The notes under the pieces: generated by a model
Seen by the model: only the letters and a program-made list of their open reading frames with translations
Database searches by the model: none
What the model was told of the DNA's origin: nothing
Shown: positions 16,021 through 24,071 of the stretch, in pieces
How positions within the stretch are numbered: the stretch's first letter is position 1
Layout of the letters: each line of letters starts with the position of its first letter
Assembly: GCA_002435595.1 (NCBI GenBank)
Contig: DJBL01000131.1
Coordinates: forward strand, 337-26,541
Length of the DNA: 26,205 nucleotides
Source of the DNA: Stenotrophomonas maltophilia
GTDB lineage: Bacteria; Pseudomonadota; Gammaproteobacteria; Xanthomonadales; Xanthomonadaceae
Reading direction: 5' to 3'
Program-made: the position numbers and the translations under genes

Positions 16021-16254
16021 CGCATCCGCCGGTTGATCCTCATGGCGTTCTACCTGGCACCATCAACGTCAACGCCACGACGGCAGAAAGCGCGGGGAAC
16101 CGGAAACACGTCAATAGACGAAATGCGGCCCCAGACGGTGCGTCAATTCGGGACCGTGCAGCCGGACCTGACACGCCTGCAGTCTTCCACGCCACATTTC
16201 TCTACAGCAGATGCGGTTCAACCGTTGAAGGAAGAACCCCACCTCCCGCATTTT
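16021..16254. other. Gap between broken and intact DUF4189 genes
   Basis: About 230 bases with no gene I can support. It may hold decayed N-terminal DUF4189 sequence on the minus strand, but similarity is too faint to claim. A 13-base near-palindrome TTCAACCGTTGAA lies at 16217-16229, shortly past the end of DUF4189 copy 2. No T run or promoter is evident. Confidence 0.4.
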
Positions 16255-16716
16255 TCAGCGGCTGGGCATCGAGCAACCTTCGCGAATGATCTTGCAGTCA
16301 CCACCGCACTGACGCAGTGCATCCTTCCGGATCCAGACCCTGCTGCGATCTCCCGGGAATGCAGTGGAAATCGCGAAACGGGTGGGATTGGTCGCGATCG
16401 CGACACAGACGTTGGCGAAAACGCTCTCTACGCGACACCCCTTGGCGCCGGCGCTCGAAAGACACTCCTCAAGCGCGGAGGCCTTGGCCGTTTCGGCGGA
16501 ATCCACATCCAGCGACCAGCCAAGAGCATCGCCCTTGCCGATCGCCACTGCTCCCCAACGCTGGACAACGGGGGCCCGCCTGGTGTCGCCCACGCCGTGG
16601 GCAGGCAGATAAACACTGTTATAGGCGGCCGACCCTGGCTGCGGTTGCTGGGCAAAGGAACAGTCAGCCGCCATGAACAGAAGGCCGATTGCAAGCAGCA
16701 TTGGTTTGACGTTCAT
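16255..16716 (-). CDS. DUF4189 secreted protein, copy 2
   Basis: A 153-residue periplasmic DUF4189 protein. The signal peptide MNVKPMLLAIGLLFMAADCS ends near FAQQ. The core matches copy 1: RWGAVAIGKGDALGW, ALEECLSSAGAKGCRVESVF, NVCVAIATN and CGGDCKIIREGC. Both copies begin the mature part with Q-P-GS..YN.V.LPA. ATG 16716 follows GAGGA at about 8-base spacing. It is the first gene after virB6, separated by 176 bases and a strong hairpin, so it may be read from its own promoter or by readthrough of the vir operon. Function is unknown; the copies differ enough in the middle to have separate partners. Confidence 0.85.
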   Translation of the reverse strand: MNVKPMLLAIGLLFMAADCSFAQQPQPGSAAYNSVYLPAHGVGDTRRAPVVQRWGAVAIGKGDALGWSLDVDSAETAKASALEECLSSAGAKGCRVESVFANVCVAIATNPTRFAISTAFPGDRSRVWIRKDALRQCGGDCKIIREGCSMPSR

Positions 16717-16801
16717 TCGTACTGTCCTCGACTCAATTTCAAAACCCGGGCCAACGATTGAATGACAACCGGCAGCATTGCGCCTCCACCTCCCACTGCC
16801 G

Positions 16802-16843
16802 GACGCACGCCCTCGGCGACTCATCCCCGCCGCGGCGTGCGTC
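16802..16843 (-). terminator. Strong hairpin downstream of virB6
   Basis: Perfect 10-bp stem GACGCACGCC (16802-16811) with GGCGTGCGTC (16834-16843). Inside the loop a second stem pairs CGGCG with CGCCG. It begins 49 bases past the virB6 stop (16893). No T run follows on the minus strand. It could end or partly attenuate the vir transcript before the DUF4189 genes, or protect its 3' end. A smaller palindrome, ACGGAG/CTCCGT, lies at 16878-16891. Confidence 0.5.
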
Positions 16844-16892
16844 GGTCAAGCCCTCTCAGCGAGCGCCGATCTCCAACACACGGAGGTCTCCG

Positions 16893-17939
16893 TCACTTGG
16901 AGCCAGTGGTCGTTTTCGGGTTCGTCGAACCCACGTTCTCAGAGCCGATGAAGTCCTGCTTGAAGTCCGACCTCTGACCAGTGCTGTTGCGACCCAAGTT
17001 ACCGAAGCTCGAGTTAGCCGCGAATGAACCCAGGGTGCCATTGAAGAACATCGCTGCCATCGGCGGGGACATGACCATCAGCACCGACATCAGCAGGCCC
17101 ACCCCGCCCTGCTGCACCGCAGCGGAGCTGATGCCTTGGCCAAAACCGAGGGCACTCATCACACCACCGACTGCGGAGCCGGGATTGGAGGCGGCATAGT
17201 ACGCGGCGATCATCGCCGCGGCAGACATCGCGACAACCTTGGTGGCTACCGACACCATGAAGGAAAGCACCGCCATCGAGAACATGGTGCCAATCCCGTA
17301 CAACAACCAGCGCTTGAACAGGTCTTTGGTCTGCTCGAACATCAGGCTCAGGATGAAAAGCGGGGCGAAACCAACGAACAACACCAAGGCGATCTTGTAC
17401 AGCAGGAGCATCGCGCCACCGATCACCGAGGGACCGGCGATACCCACTCCGATCAGCGCGTTGTTGTTGGACTGTGCGTTGGTGTTCTCCTCGTCCTGGA
17501 TGGTCGGCAACGCGTCCATCAACGTGAAGATGAAGCCCATCACCTTCAAGTTGTCATCGATGGCATCCTCCACATTGTCGTTATTGCCCGTCACCACCTG
17601 GTGGATGTCCTGAGGCAGCGTTTCGGTCAGCAACTTCGTCACGCTGTCGCCGGCGAAGGACATCGTGGTGGCTGCAATCACGATCAGGAACGCGCGCAAG
17701 GAGCCCACGACCAAGGACATCAGCGATTCGCGGCTGCGCCCGGTGATGATCATGAATCCCTGCATCAATACCCACAATGTCAGCAGTGACAGCGCTGCGC
17801 CACTGACCCAACGTTGGGCGCGACTCAGCATGTCGCCCTGGAACGACACCATCTCCCCGTTGACCAGATCGAACAGCTCATTGAAGAACGCCCATTGGAC
17901 GAATCCCGAAGGATCGAATGGGATAGCGTAGAGCACCAT
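16893..17939 (-). CDS. virB6: VirB6, T4SS polytopic inner-membrane channel subunit
   Basis: A 348-residue membrane protein of the TrbL/VirB6 family, part of the inner-membrane complex through which substrates pass. Hydrophobic segments include VSGAALSLLTLWVLMQGFMI, GSLRAFLIVIAATTMSFAG, GGAMLLLYKIALVLFVGFAP, FSMAVLSFMVSVATKVVAMS and GGVGLLMSVLMVMSPPMAAM, about five to six in all. A hydrophilic periplasmic-type loop at about 115-160 is rich in Asp and Asn, and the C-terminal ~40 residues are polar. FVGFAPLFILSLMF is the best-conserved family stretch. It is the last gene of the vir operon here, starting 18 bases after virB5; ATG 17939 has GGGGA upstream. A hairpin follows the stop. Confidence 0.92.
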   Translation of the reverse strand: MVLYAIPFDPSGFVQWAFFNELFDLVNGEMVSFQGDMLSRAQRWVSGAALSLLTLWVLMQGFMIITGRSRESLMSLVVGSLRAFLIVIAATTMSFAGDSVTKLLTETLPQDIHQVVTGNNDNVEDAIDDNLKVMGFIFTLMDALPTIQDEENTNAQSNNNALIGVGIAGPSVIGGAMLLLYKIALVLFVGFAPLFILSLMFEQTKDLFKRWLLYGIGTMFSMAVLSFMVSVATKVVAMSAAAMIAAYYAASNPGSAVGGVMSALGFGQGISSAAVQQGGVGLLMSVLMVMSPPMAAMFFNGTLGSFAANSSFGNLGRNSTGQRSDFKQDFIGSENVGSTNPKTTTGSK

Positions 17940-17957
17940 AAAATTTTCCCCAATCCT

Positions 17958-18728
17958 TTAGAGCGACGGTACGCCGCCGAGCGCGCCGGACAGGCCGCCA
18001 CTACCGCCGCCCTTGAGTGCATTGCGCGTCAGAGCGATCTGGGTGTTGTGGATATGCTGAACCCGTGCATCGTAGGCGGCCATGTAGGTCTGATAGCGAT
18101 CCCGATCGTTGTCCATCAACGCGGTCAGCGCCAGCAGTTCGTTGGTGTTGTACTGGAGGTTGGCGTAATCGTTGTCCGACAACTGCTGCCGCCGGTCCTG
18201 GATCTTCTTCAGGAGATCGTAGTTTTCCTTGGAGCGCTCGAACATGCGCATGGAAAAGCGGTACTTCGCCAGTTCCGTGTTCGCCTTCTCCTTGCACAGC
18301 TCCAGCTGATGCATGGCCAGCTCGGTATCGGCACCCTTGACGCAGAGACTCTCAATCGCCATTACCGTTGCACCGGGCTTGGTCTTGTCCAGCTTTTCGT
18401 CACCGCTCGGTTCGACCACCATCGCAGGGGTCGGGTCGTTCTGGCGCTTGCTGACGCGCAGCTTGGTATTGACATCGTTCAACTGGCCGGTGACCGTGCC
18501 GTTGCTGCCGATGTTGCTCTTGATGCTATCCAAAGCGCTATGCGTATCCTTGTCGGATACCTTCCATTCGGCCATGGCCGCGCCGGCGCCCAGCAGACAG
18601 ACGATGGCCAGGGACAGCGGCACCCAGCGGTTTGCCTTGGGCAATACCGGACCGGTGCCGAACATGCGCGCCCAGGCCTGGTCGAAAGTGCGATTCGAGA
18701 CGCCGTTACGATGTGCTCGGGATGTCAT
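17958..18728 (-). CDS. virB5: VirB5, T4SS minor pilus subunit
   Basis: A 256-residue exported protein assigned to VirB5 from its place between virB4 and virB6 and its helical build. A signal or anchor segment lies at about 35-53 (VPLSLAIVCLLGAGAAMA), preceded by an unusually long basic N-terminus of ~34 residues. The mature part carries a Cys pair (SLCVKGADTELA, ELCKEK) and long helices (YRFSMRMFERSKENYDLLKK, QDRRQQLSDNDYANLQYNTN), then a Gly-rich tail (GGGSGGLSGALGG). VirB5 is placed at the pilus tip in other systems and mediates contact. ATG 18728 follows GGAGGTGG, one of the strongest ribosome-binding sites in the operon. Sequence similarity across VirB5 proteins is low, so context matters. 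Confidence 0.85.
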   Translation of the reverse strand: MTSRAHRNGVSNRTFDQAWARMFGTGPVLPKANRWVPLSLAIVCLLGAGAAMAEWKVSDKDTHSALDSIKSNIGSNGTVTGQLNDVNTKLRVSKRQNDPTPAMVVEPSGDEKLDKTKPGATVMAIESLCVKGADTELAMHQLELCKEKANTELAKYRFSMRMFERSKENYDLLKKIQDRRQQLSDNDYANLQYNTNELLALTALMDNDRDRYQTYMAAYDARVQHIHNTQIALTRNALKGGGSGGLSGALGGVPSL

Positions 18729-18782
18729 ATTCCACCTCCACTATTCTTGATTCTGGTTGTAGATCCGTGCGACGCAGCCATT

Positions 18783-21251
18783 TCAGCGCGTCACTGCCCG
18801 CCGACCCTCGGCGGTGCCGCTGCCTGCCTTGGGCCCGCGACCGGAGCCCTTTCGATTGGCGTAAAACGCCTCCAGCCATTGCTCCGGCGTGAGATCGGCC
18901 TTGTCCACGCCGTAATGCTCGGCCTGCTCACGAACGATGCGATCCATGATTTCGATGTTGTCGGTACTGGCGGAGATCACCGCCAGGGCATCATCCATGC
19001 CGCGCAGGTTGAGCTGGCACACGGTGGAGCCATGGCCCTGCTTGACCAGGAAGCTGCGGGAGCGCTCGTCCAGGTTGACCACCACCTCGAACTCGGCCTC
19101 GGTCAACTTCAGCCCTTCCATGTATTCCTCGCGGGAGGCATTGGGGTTGGGCAGCAGAATCAGCGTGGCGGTCTGCTCGATCAGGGCCGCGGAGATGTCG
19201 CTGGCCAGCGCATCCTCAGGGCTCTGGGTAGCGAAGATGCCCAGGCCGTTCTGCTTACGGATGGTTTTCTGCTTGTTCTTGGCGAAGTCCTTCAACGCGC
19301 CACCGCCGTCGAGGATCTTCCAGAATTCGTCCATGACGTAGATCAGCGGGCGACCGTCGATCAACTCTTCCAGCCGGTGCAGGAGGTAGTTGATGACCGG
19401 CACGCGGACTTCGGCGTTGTCGATCACGTTGGTGTAATCGAAACCGATGATGTTGGCCTTCTGCAGGTCGATGACGTCGACCGGGTTGTCGAACACCCAG
19501 CCGAGCGTGTTGCCCTGGGTCCACTTGCGCAGGCGCGCATACAGACCGTCGTCGCCCATGTTGGGCAGGCTCTTCTGGAAATTGGTCATGGTCCGGTACT
19601 GCATGGGCATGTCCAGCATGCTTTCCACCGCGCGGAAGATGTCCTCTTCCTCGCGTGCGGAGTAGACGACCTTGCCGGCCAGCTCCTTCACCAGGTCGCC
19701 CAGGAACTGCACATTGGCGTCGGTGTTCTCGCACTGGAACGGGTTGAAGCCGGTGGGCTCGCCGTTGTCCAGCGCCAGGTAGTTGCCGCCGCAGGCGCGT
19801 ACGAAGATCTCCGCGCCGCGATCCTTGTCGAAGAAGAAGATCGTCGGCGAGGGGGTGTACTTCTGCACCTGGCTGAGCAGGAAGTTGATCAGCGCGGTCT
19901 TGCCGGTACCGGACTTGCCGATCACCATCGTGTTGCCGATCGCCTTCTCACCGAGCGAATTCTCCGCCGGGTGGGTGGCATGGAAATTGAAGTAGTACGG
20001 CTGCCCGTTGGTGGTCTGCAGCACCGTCAGGCACTCACCCCACGGATTGTTGTCGCGCTTGCCGGTGGCAAAGTTGTGCAGCGGCGACAGGCCCAGGAAG
20101 TTCAGCGAACTGACGCTGGCAACGCGCGTGCGGTACTTCCAGTTGCCCGGCAGCTGCGAGTAGAACGAGGAACACACCGCCAGGTCTTCCTTGGCCGACA
20201 CGAAACCGGCGTTGGACAGTTCCGCGCGTGCGGTGGCCAGATTCACCGACAGGGTCTTCTGGTCCTCGGCATACAGCGCCAGGATGAAATGGTACTCGCC
20301 CAGCACGAAGTTGCCCGAGGCGACCTGGTCCATGGCGTTGTCCATCTCCACGATCTGGCTCACGGCCTTGTCGCCGGAGGAGATCATCATGCCCTTGGTG
20401 CGTTCGAGCACCTTCAAGGCATCCTGTCGGCCCATGGGGCTGAACGAATGGGTGATGACGTACTCGAAATCCAGGTACTTCAGGCCGTTGAGGATGCCCG
20501 GGTACGTGGCGTCGGTGTATTCCTTGACGTTGAGGATCGCACCGTAGTGGTTCTTGCCACCCGGCGCATTGATCACGTAATCGCCGGATCGGGCCGAGAA
20601 CATATGCCGCGATACCGGCAAGTAGTCGTACACCGGCGCGCGCAGCACCGGCACCGGCTCTTCGACACGGTTGAGCAGGTAGCCGAAGAAGCTCAGGACG
20701 TCGGAGAACACGACCCCGTTCTTCTCTTCGTACATGCCCAGCATGACCGGCGCGTAGTCCTTCAGCACCGCTTCGACGTTGCCGGCCAGCTCCATGATCT
20801 TGGTCACGGCCTGGTCCTGCTCGGACTGCAGCCGGGAGACGTCCGCGGACTTCTCCACGAACCCCTTACCGGACACGATGGGCCGGTAGATCATGGTCAG
20901 GTACAGCTCGTTCTGCATGACCTTTTCCGAGGACAGGCGTCGGAAATACTCATCGGACATCTGCTGGTTGAACAGATGCTGGTACGTGCTGCGAAGCTCC
21001 ACCTTGCCGCGACGCCGGATGTCGTGAACCCAGAAAGCAACGTTCACGAAATCCGGCGCCCGCAAGGTCTGCAACATCCGGTTGAAGGTGTTGTGCCTGT
21101 GCTCCAGCTCCCATTCCTCCCGCCCAACGAACGGCAGCCCGTCCAGGCGCCAGACGACGAGGAAGTCGCCGCCGGTCGTTTTCACCACGTGCGGAGACAC
21201 GTGCGAAGACAGCGGGATGAAATCGGCAATGGAAGTATCTGGCGCCAGCAT
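18783..21251 (-). CDS. virB4: VirB4, T4SS ATPase
   Basis: An 822-residue ATPase that powers pilus assembly and substrate transfer at the inner membrane. The N-terminal CagE/TrbE/VirB domain covers about 1-400. The ATPase domain has Walker A GKSGTGKT at 445-452 and Walker B LIYVMDE at 636-642, followed by FWKIL; later motifs include GLGIFATQSPEDALASD. Length is close to the usual ~790-820. The C-terminal 20 residues are basic and Gly-rich. Its ATG at 21251 comes three bases after the virB3 stop, so the two are co-translated, as in other vir operons. The 54 bases before virB5 contain that gene's ribosome-binding site. Confidence 0.97.
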   Translation of the reverse strand: MLAPDTSIADFIPLSSHVSPHVVKTTGGDFLVVWRLDGLPFVGREEWELEHRHNTFNRMLQTLRAPDFVNVAFWVHDIRRRGKVELRSTYQHLFNQQMSDEYFRRLSSEKVMQNELYLTMIYRPIVSGKGFVEKSADVSRLQSEQDQAVTKIMELAGNVEAVLKDYAPVMLGMYEEKNGVVFSDVLSFFGYLLNRVEEPVPVLRAPVYDYLPVSRHMFSARSGDYVINAPGGKNHYGAILNVKEYTDATYPGILNGLKYLDFEYVITHSFSPMGRQDALKVLERTKGMMISSGDKAVSQIVEMDNAMDQVASGNFVLGEYHFILALYAEDQKTLSVNLATARAELSNAGFVSAKEDLAVCSSFYSQLPGNWKYRTRVASVSSLNFLGLSPLHNFATGKRDNNPWGECLTVLQTTNGQPYYFNFHATHPAENSLGEKAIGNTMVIGKSGTGKTALINFLLSQVQKYTPSPTIFFFDKDRGAEIFVRACGGNYLALDNGEPTGFNPFQCENTDANVQFLGDLVKELAGKVVYSAREEEDIFRAVESMLDMPMQYRTMTNFQKSLPNMGDDGLYARLRKWTQGNTLGWVFDNPVDVIDLQKANIIGFDYTNVIDNAEVRVPVINYLLHRLEELIDGRPLIYVMDEFWKILDGGGALKDFAKNKQKTIRKQNGLGIFATQSPEDALASDISAALIEQTATLILLPNPNASREEYMEGLKLTEAEFEVVVNLDERSRSFLVKQGHGSTVCQLNLRGMDDALAVISASTDNIEIMDRIVREQAEHYGVDKADLTPEQWLEAFYANRKGSGRGPKAGSGTAEGRRAVTR

Positions 21252-21254
21252 TGA

Positions 21255-21569
21255 CTAGTCCGTGGTGGTTTCTTCGAGCAACTTGCGGTAGCTGTTGGGG
21301 GTGAACACCCACATGCCGTTGTGGTGCTTGATGTTCCGGACCCTGCTGCGGAACTGCAGGCGCAGTCCGAGCAGGCGGAAGATCATTTCGTCCCGACGGG
21401 CCATCTGCCGCATCACCATGATCACCAGCGGCAACACCGCCAGGAAAAACATGTTGATGTAGAAGGTAAGCAGAATGCACGCGCCGGCCGCCATGGCGAA
21501 GGGCATGTAGGGCACCCCCATGAACATGGCCGGGCGCGTGCAACCGCGGAACAGTGCGTCCTTACGCAT
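21255..21569 (-). CDS. virB3: VirB3, T4SS inner-membrane subunit
   Basis: A 104-residue inner-membrane protein. One or two hydrophobic segments at about 19-53 (PYMPFAMAAGACILLTFYIN, MFFLAVLPLVIMVMRQM) form the hairpin typical of VirB3. The opening RKDALFRGCTRPAMFMGVP and the later DEMIFRLLGLRLQFR are family hallmarks. VirB3 binds VirB4 and helps anchor it. The gene overlaps the end of virB2 by 8 bases and ends three bases before virB4. Confidence 0.93.
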   Translation of the reverse strand: MRKDALFRGCTRPAMFMGVPYMPFAMAAGACILLTFYINMFFLAVLPLVIMVMRQMARRDEMIFRLLGLRLQFRSRVRNIKHHNGMWVFTPNSYRKLLEETTTD

Positions 21570-21936
21570 ACGACATCAGGTTCTGCGCCAGCACCATCGT
21601 CTGGGACGCGGCATCGCTCGGCAGCAGCATCTTGGCGATCTGGGCGGCGGCGCCGATCAGGAAGCCACCGATCAGGACCGGGGCGACATCGCCGATGCGC
21701 TTGTGGGCGAAGGCGATCTGGTAGCCGGCGAAGATCACGGCGATGGTCACCACCGAGATGGAGGCGATGTTGAGCAGGCCGTTGATGTTGTCGAAGAACG
21801 TGGTGACGCGGCCACCGGCATCAGCGTCCTGGGCCATGGCGATGGCCGGGAGCGCGGAAAGCGTGGCAGCGGCGGCAACCGCATACAGACGGCCGACCAG
21901 GTTGGAGGAGGAGTTGCGCTTGGATTCGATCTTCAT
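21562..21936 (-). CDS. virB2: VirB2, T4SS major pilin
   Basis: A 124-residue pilin precursor. The signal peptide ends at AMA-QD (after residue 35), leaving an 89-residue mature pilin with two long hydrophobic helices: NGLLNIASISVVTIAVIFAG and VAPVLIGGFLIGAAAQIAKM, separated by the basic turn AHKRIGD. This is the standard VirB2/TrbC build. It is the pilus subunit and needs high expression; the hairpin just upstream at 21987-22001 may help by protecting the virB2 message. The ribosome-binding site is GGGGA. The 3' end overlaps virB3. Confidence 0.94.
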   Translation of the reverse strand: MKIESKRNSSSNLVGRLYAVAAAATLSALPAIAMAQDADAGGRVTTFFDNINGLLNIASISVVTIAVIFAGYQIAFAHKRIGDVAPVLIGGFLIGAAAQIAKMLLPSDAASQTMVLAQNLMSYA

Positions 21937-21986
21937 GGGTGGAAATCCCCGTGGTTGTGGAAGAAATGGACTGCGTTTTACAACAT

Positions 21987-22001
21987 GGCCGTCAAACGGC
22001 C
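21987..22001 (-). other. Tight GC-rich hairpin between virB1 and virB2
   Basis: Perfect 6-bp stem GGCCGT/ACGGCC around a three-base loop (CAA on the plus strand), 15 bases after the virB1 stop and 51 bases before the virB2 start. No T run follows. It is well placed to act as an mRNA processing or stabilising element that sets pilin levels apart from the upstream genes. Confidence 0.45.
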
Positions 22002-22015
22002 TGATACGGCACCTG

Positions 22016-22939
22016 CTAGAACACAAACGCTGCGTCCCTCGCCGGTGCCGCGGCGGGTGCCATGGTGGAATCCGATGCCCCCCGCCCCCCTGTACTGGCC
22101 GGAAGCGTATCGACAGGCATCGCCTCCGGCTGTGAAACCGGCGGCGCGCCCATGGCCTGGACCACCACCGGTGCATCATCGGCCGTGCGCACTCCGACGC
22201 GGAACGCGCCCGGTGCCTGCAATGCACTTGCGCGGCTGGTGCCGGGCACGGCAGCCGCCGGCGCGGCGGCGTTGCCATAGGCCGGATAGCGCGACGGCGT
22301 GGCATATGCGGGCGAGGCGCTGTAGGTCGGGGCCGGTGCGCTGGCCGCAGCACCGCCCACCCCGGCACCGGACAGGGCCGCCTCTTCAATGCGACGCAGC
22401 ACGCGGCTGGCCGTGGACTCCGTCGGCACCTGCACCCGCGGCAGCGGCGCACCGGCGGCACGGTTGCGGATCACCGGGATGGCCGTGCCGCCGGCGCTGG
22501 CCACCGAGCCGCGCCAGGACGCCATGACCTTGTCCACATAGCCGTGCCGGTAGCCGGTGGTGAAGTTGCCCGAGTAGTAGCAGCTGAACGCCTTGCCCCA
22601 ATCCTGCTTGGAGCGGCTGTAGCACTCGGCCAGGATGCGCGACCCGGCCTGCAGGTTCGGGCAGACGCCGAAGGCCTTTTCGTAGCTGTCCAGGCCGTGC
22701 TTGGCCAGGTTGTAGCGGTTCACCTGGGCGATGCCCAGGGAGAAGTTGTAGCCCTCGCGTTCAAGCATCCGCGTGGTGGACAGCGCTTCGCCCAGGTTCT
22801 TGGGCTGGCGCGCCAGGCGGCCACCGACCACGCCGATGGCGTAGGGGTTGAACGAAGACTCCACGTGGACCACGTGGCGCATCACTTCGGCCGGCACCGC
22901 CAACTCGGTGCAGGCCATCATTTCAAGTCCTGGCAGCAT
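22016..22939 (-). CDS. virB1: VirB1, T4SS lytic transglycosylase
   Basis: A 307-residue SLT-type transglycosylase that locally opens peptidoglycan for assembly of the secretion channel. Catalytic Glu27 is in HVESSFNPYAIGV; the fold motifs GIAQVNRYNLAKHG and FSCYYSGNFTTGYRHGYVDK follow, covering residues ~8-175. The C-terminal ~130 residues are Ala/Pro-rich and low-complexity (APAPTYSASPAYATPSRYP). ATG 22939 has AGGAGG upstream at good spacing. The chain enters the catalytic domain within eight residues and no signal peptide is visible, and the longer reading to 23089 does not supply one, which is odd for a periplasmic enzyme. It sits after virB11, the Xanthomonadales order. Confidence 0.93.
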   Translation of the reverse strand: MLPGLEMMACTELAVPAEVMRHVVHVESSFNPYAIGVVGGRLARQPKNLGEALSTTRMLEREGYNFSLGIAQVNRYNLAKHGLDSYEKAFGVCPNLQAGSRILAECYSRSKQDWGKAFSCYYSGNFTTGYRHGYVDKVMASWRGSVASAGGTAIPVIRNRAAGAPLPRVQVPTESTASRVLRRIEEAALSGAGVGGAAASAPAPTYSASPAYATPSRYPAYGNAAAPAAAVPGTSRASALQAPGAFRVGVRTADDAPVVVQAMGAPPVSQPEAMPVDTLPASTGGRGASDSTMAPAAAPARDAAFVF

Positions 22940-23030
22940 TAGGGGGCCCTCCTTTTGCTGTGGGCGCGGCGCACCACGGCAGCGGTCTGCCGGGCGTGCC
23001 TGACGGTAATGGCGGGGGTCGGCCGGCGCA

Positions 23031-24062
23031 TCACGCAAGCCCCCGGGTGGGGTCGAAGTCGATCCCGCTGATGAAGCGGCGCCCGGCATGCGCCTTGATG
23101 TGTACCACCACGTCGATGGTGAGCTTGAGCAGGCGCTTGATCACCTCGAACTCCAGACCGGAGCCCTCGGCCGACGCCTTGACCATCAAGGCCAGCTGGT
23201 CCCAGGTCTGCGCGGTGCTGCCGGCGTGGCAACTGGTGATCGAGCCGGGGTGGCCGGAGGCGCAGTTGCGGATGAAGTAGAACGACTCGTCGCCACGCAG
23301 CTCGGCCAGGATGATGCGGTCCGGCTTCATGCGCAGGCACGCCTCCATGCACGACTTGGCCGAGGTGTTGCTGGTGCTCTGCCCGCCCTTGGAGTACAGC
23401 AGGTGGACCACGTTGGGCTGGCTGAGGAACAGCTCGCGCGCATCCTCGATGGTGACCAGCCGTTCCTGGTGGGAGATGTGGTTGACCAGCGACTTCATGA
23501 AGGTGGTCTTGCCGCTGCCGGTGGCGCCGGACACCACGATGTTCTTGTGGTACTGGACCGCCTTCCTGAAGAAATTGGCGTAGTCGCGCTGCGCACGCAG
23601 CTCGCACAGCTCCCGATCGTGGTCGCTGATCGTGGGGGCCTGTTCGAGGATTTCGCTGAAGAAGCCGTCTTCGTCGTACTGTTCCAGCGTCTTGCCGAAG
23701 CGGGCCGGCATACGGATGGTGATCGAGACCCGGCCGGCGTCGCACGCCGGCGGGATCACGAACTGCGCACGCTGCCCGGTCGGGAAGGTCAACGAGACCA
23801 TCGGGTCGGCATCGGTGATGCGCTGGCCGGTGTTGCTCTCGTTGACCACGGTGGTGCAGAACTGGCGCGCCCGCTCATAGGTCAGCGTCGGGGCATCGGC
23901 CCGGTGCCAGCCGTCCCTGGTTTCCAGGTACAGCTCACCGGGCCGGTTGATGCAGATTTCGGTGACGTCGGAAGACTGCATGTGCTCGCCGATGCCCAGG
24001 ATGTGGTACTGGTAATCCAGGAAATCGTTGGAGACCTTCGCGACGGTAGCCGAATCACTCAT
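23031..24062 (-). CDS. virB11: VirB11, T4SS traffic ATPase
   Basis: A 343-residue hexameric ATPase at the cytoplasmic face. Walker A GATGSGKT is at 179-186, the Asp box TIEDARELF at 204-212, Walker B RIILAELRGDES at 249-260 and the His box GHPGSITSCHAGS at 270-282. The N-terminal domain has the usual DVTEICINRPGELYLE. Length is that of the family. In other systems VirB11 switches VirB4 between pilus building and substrate export. ATG 24062 follows GAGGA and lies 9 bases after the virB10 stop. Confidence 0.97.
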   Translation of the reverse strand: MSDSATVAKVSNDFLDYQYHILGIGEHMQSSDVTEICINRPGELYLETRDGWHRADAPTLTYERARQFCTTVVNESNTGQRITDADPMVSLTFPTGQRAQFVIPPACDAGRVSITIRMPARFGKTLEQYDEDGFFSEILEQAPTISDHDRELCELRAQRDYANFFRKAVQYHKNIVVSGATGSGKTTFMKSLVNHISHQERLVTIEDARELFLSQPNVVHLLYSKGGQSTSNTSAKSCMEACLRMKPDRIILAELRGDESFYFIRNCASGHPGSITSCHAGSTAQTWDQLALMVKASAEGSGLEFEVIKRLLKLTIDVVVHIKAHAGRRFISGIDFDPTRGLA

Positions 24063-24071
24063 GTCCCGTCC

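Noticed and set aside
15535..16254. A further intact small gene between the DUF4189 copies
   Set aside because: Only a C-terminal DUF4189 fragment and a GC hairpin are supported; the other frames lack starts, ribosome-binding sites and family similarity.
9305..16716. Insertion sequence, phage or transposon origin for the toxin island
   Set aside because: No transposase, integrase, terminal inverted repeats or tRNA gene could be seen; duplication of the local cassette explains the repeats.
17814..21254. Plus-strand open frame of 1146 codons opposite virB4, virB5 and part of virB6
   Set aside because: It is the antisense shadow of GC-rich genes with clear families; its translation is His/Gln/Val-rich with no domain.
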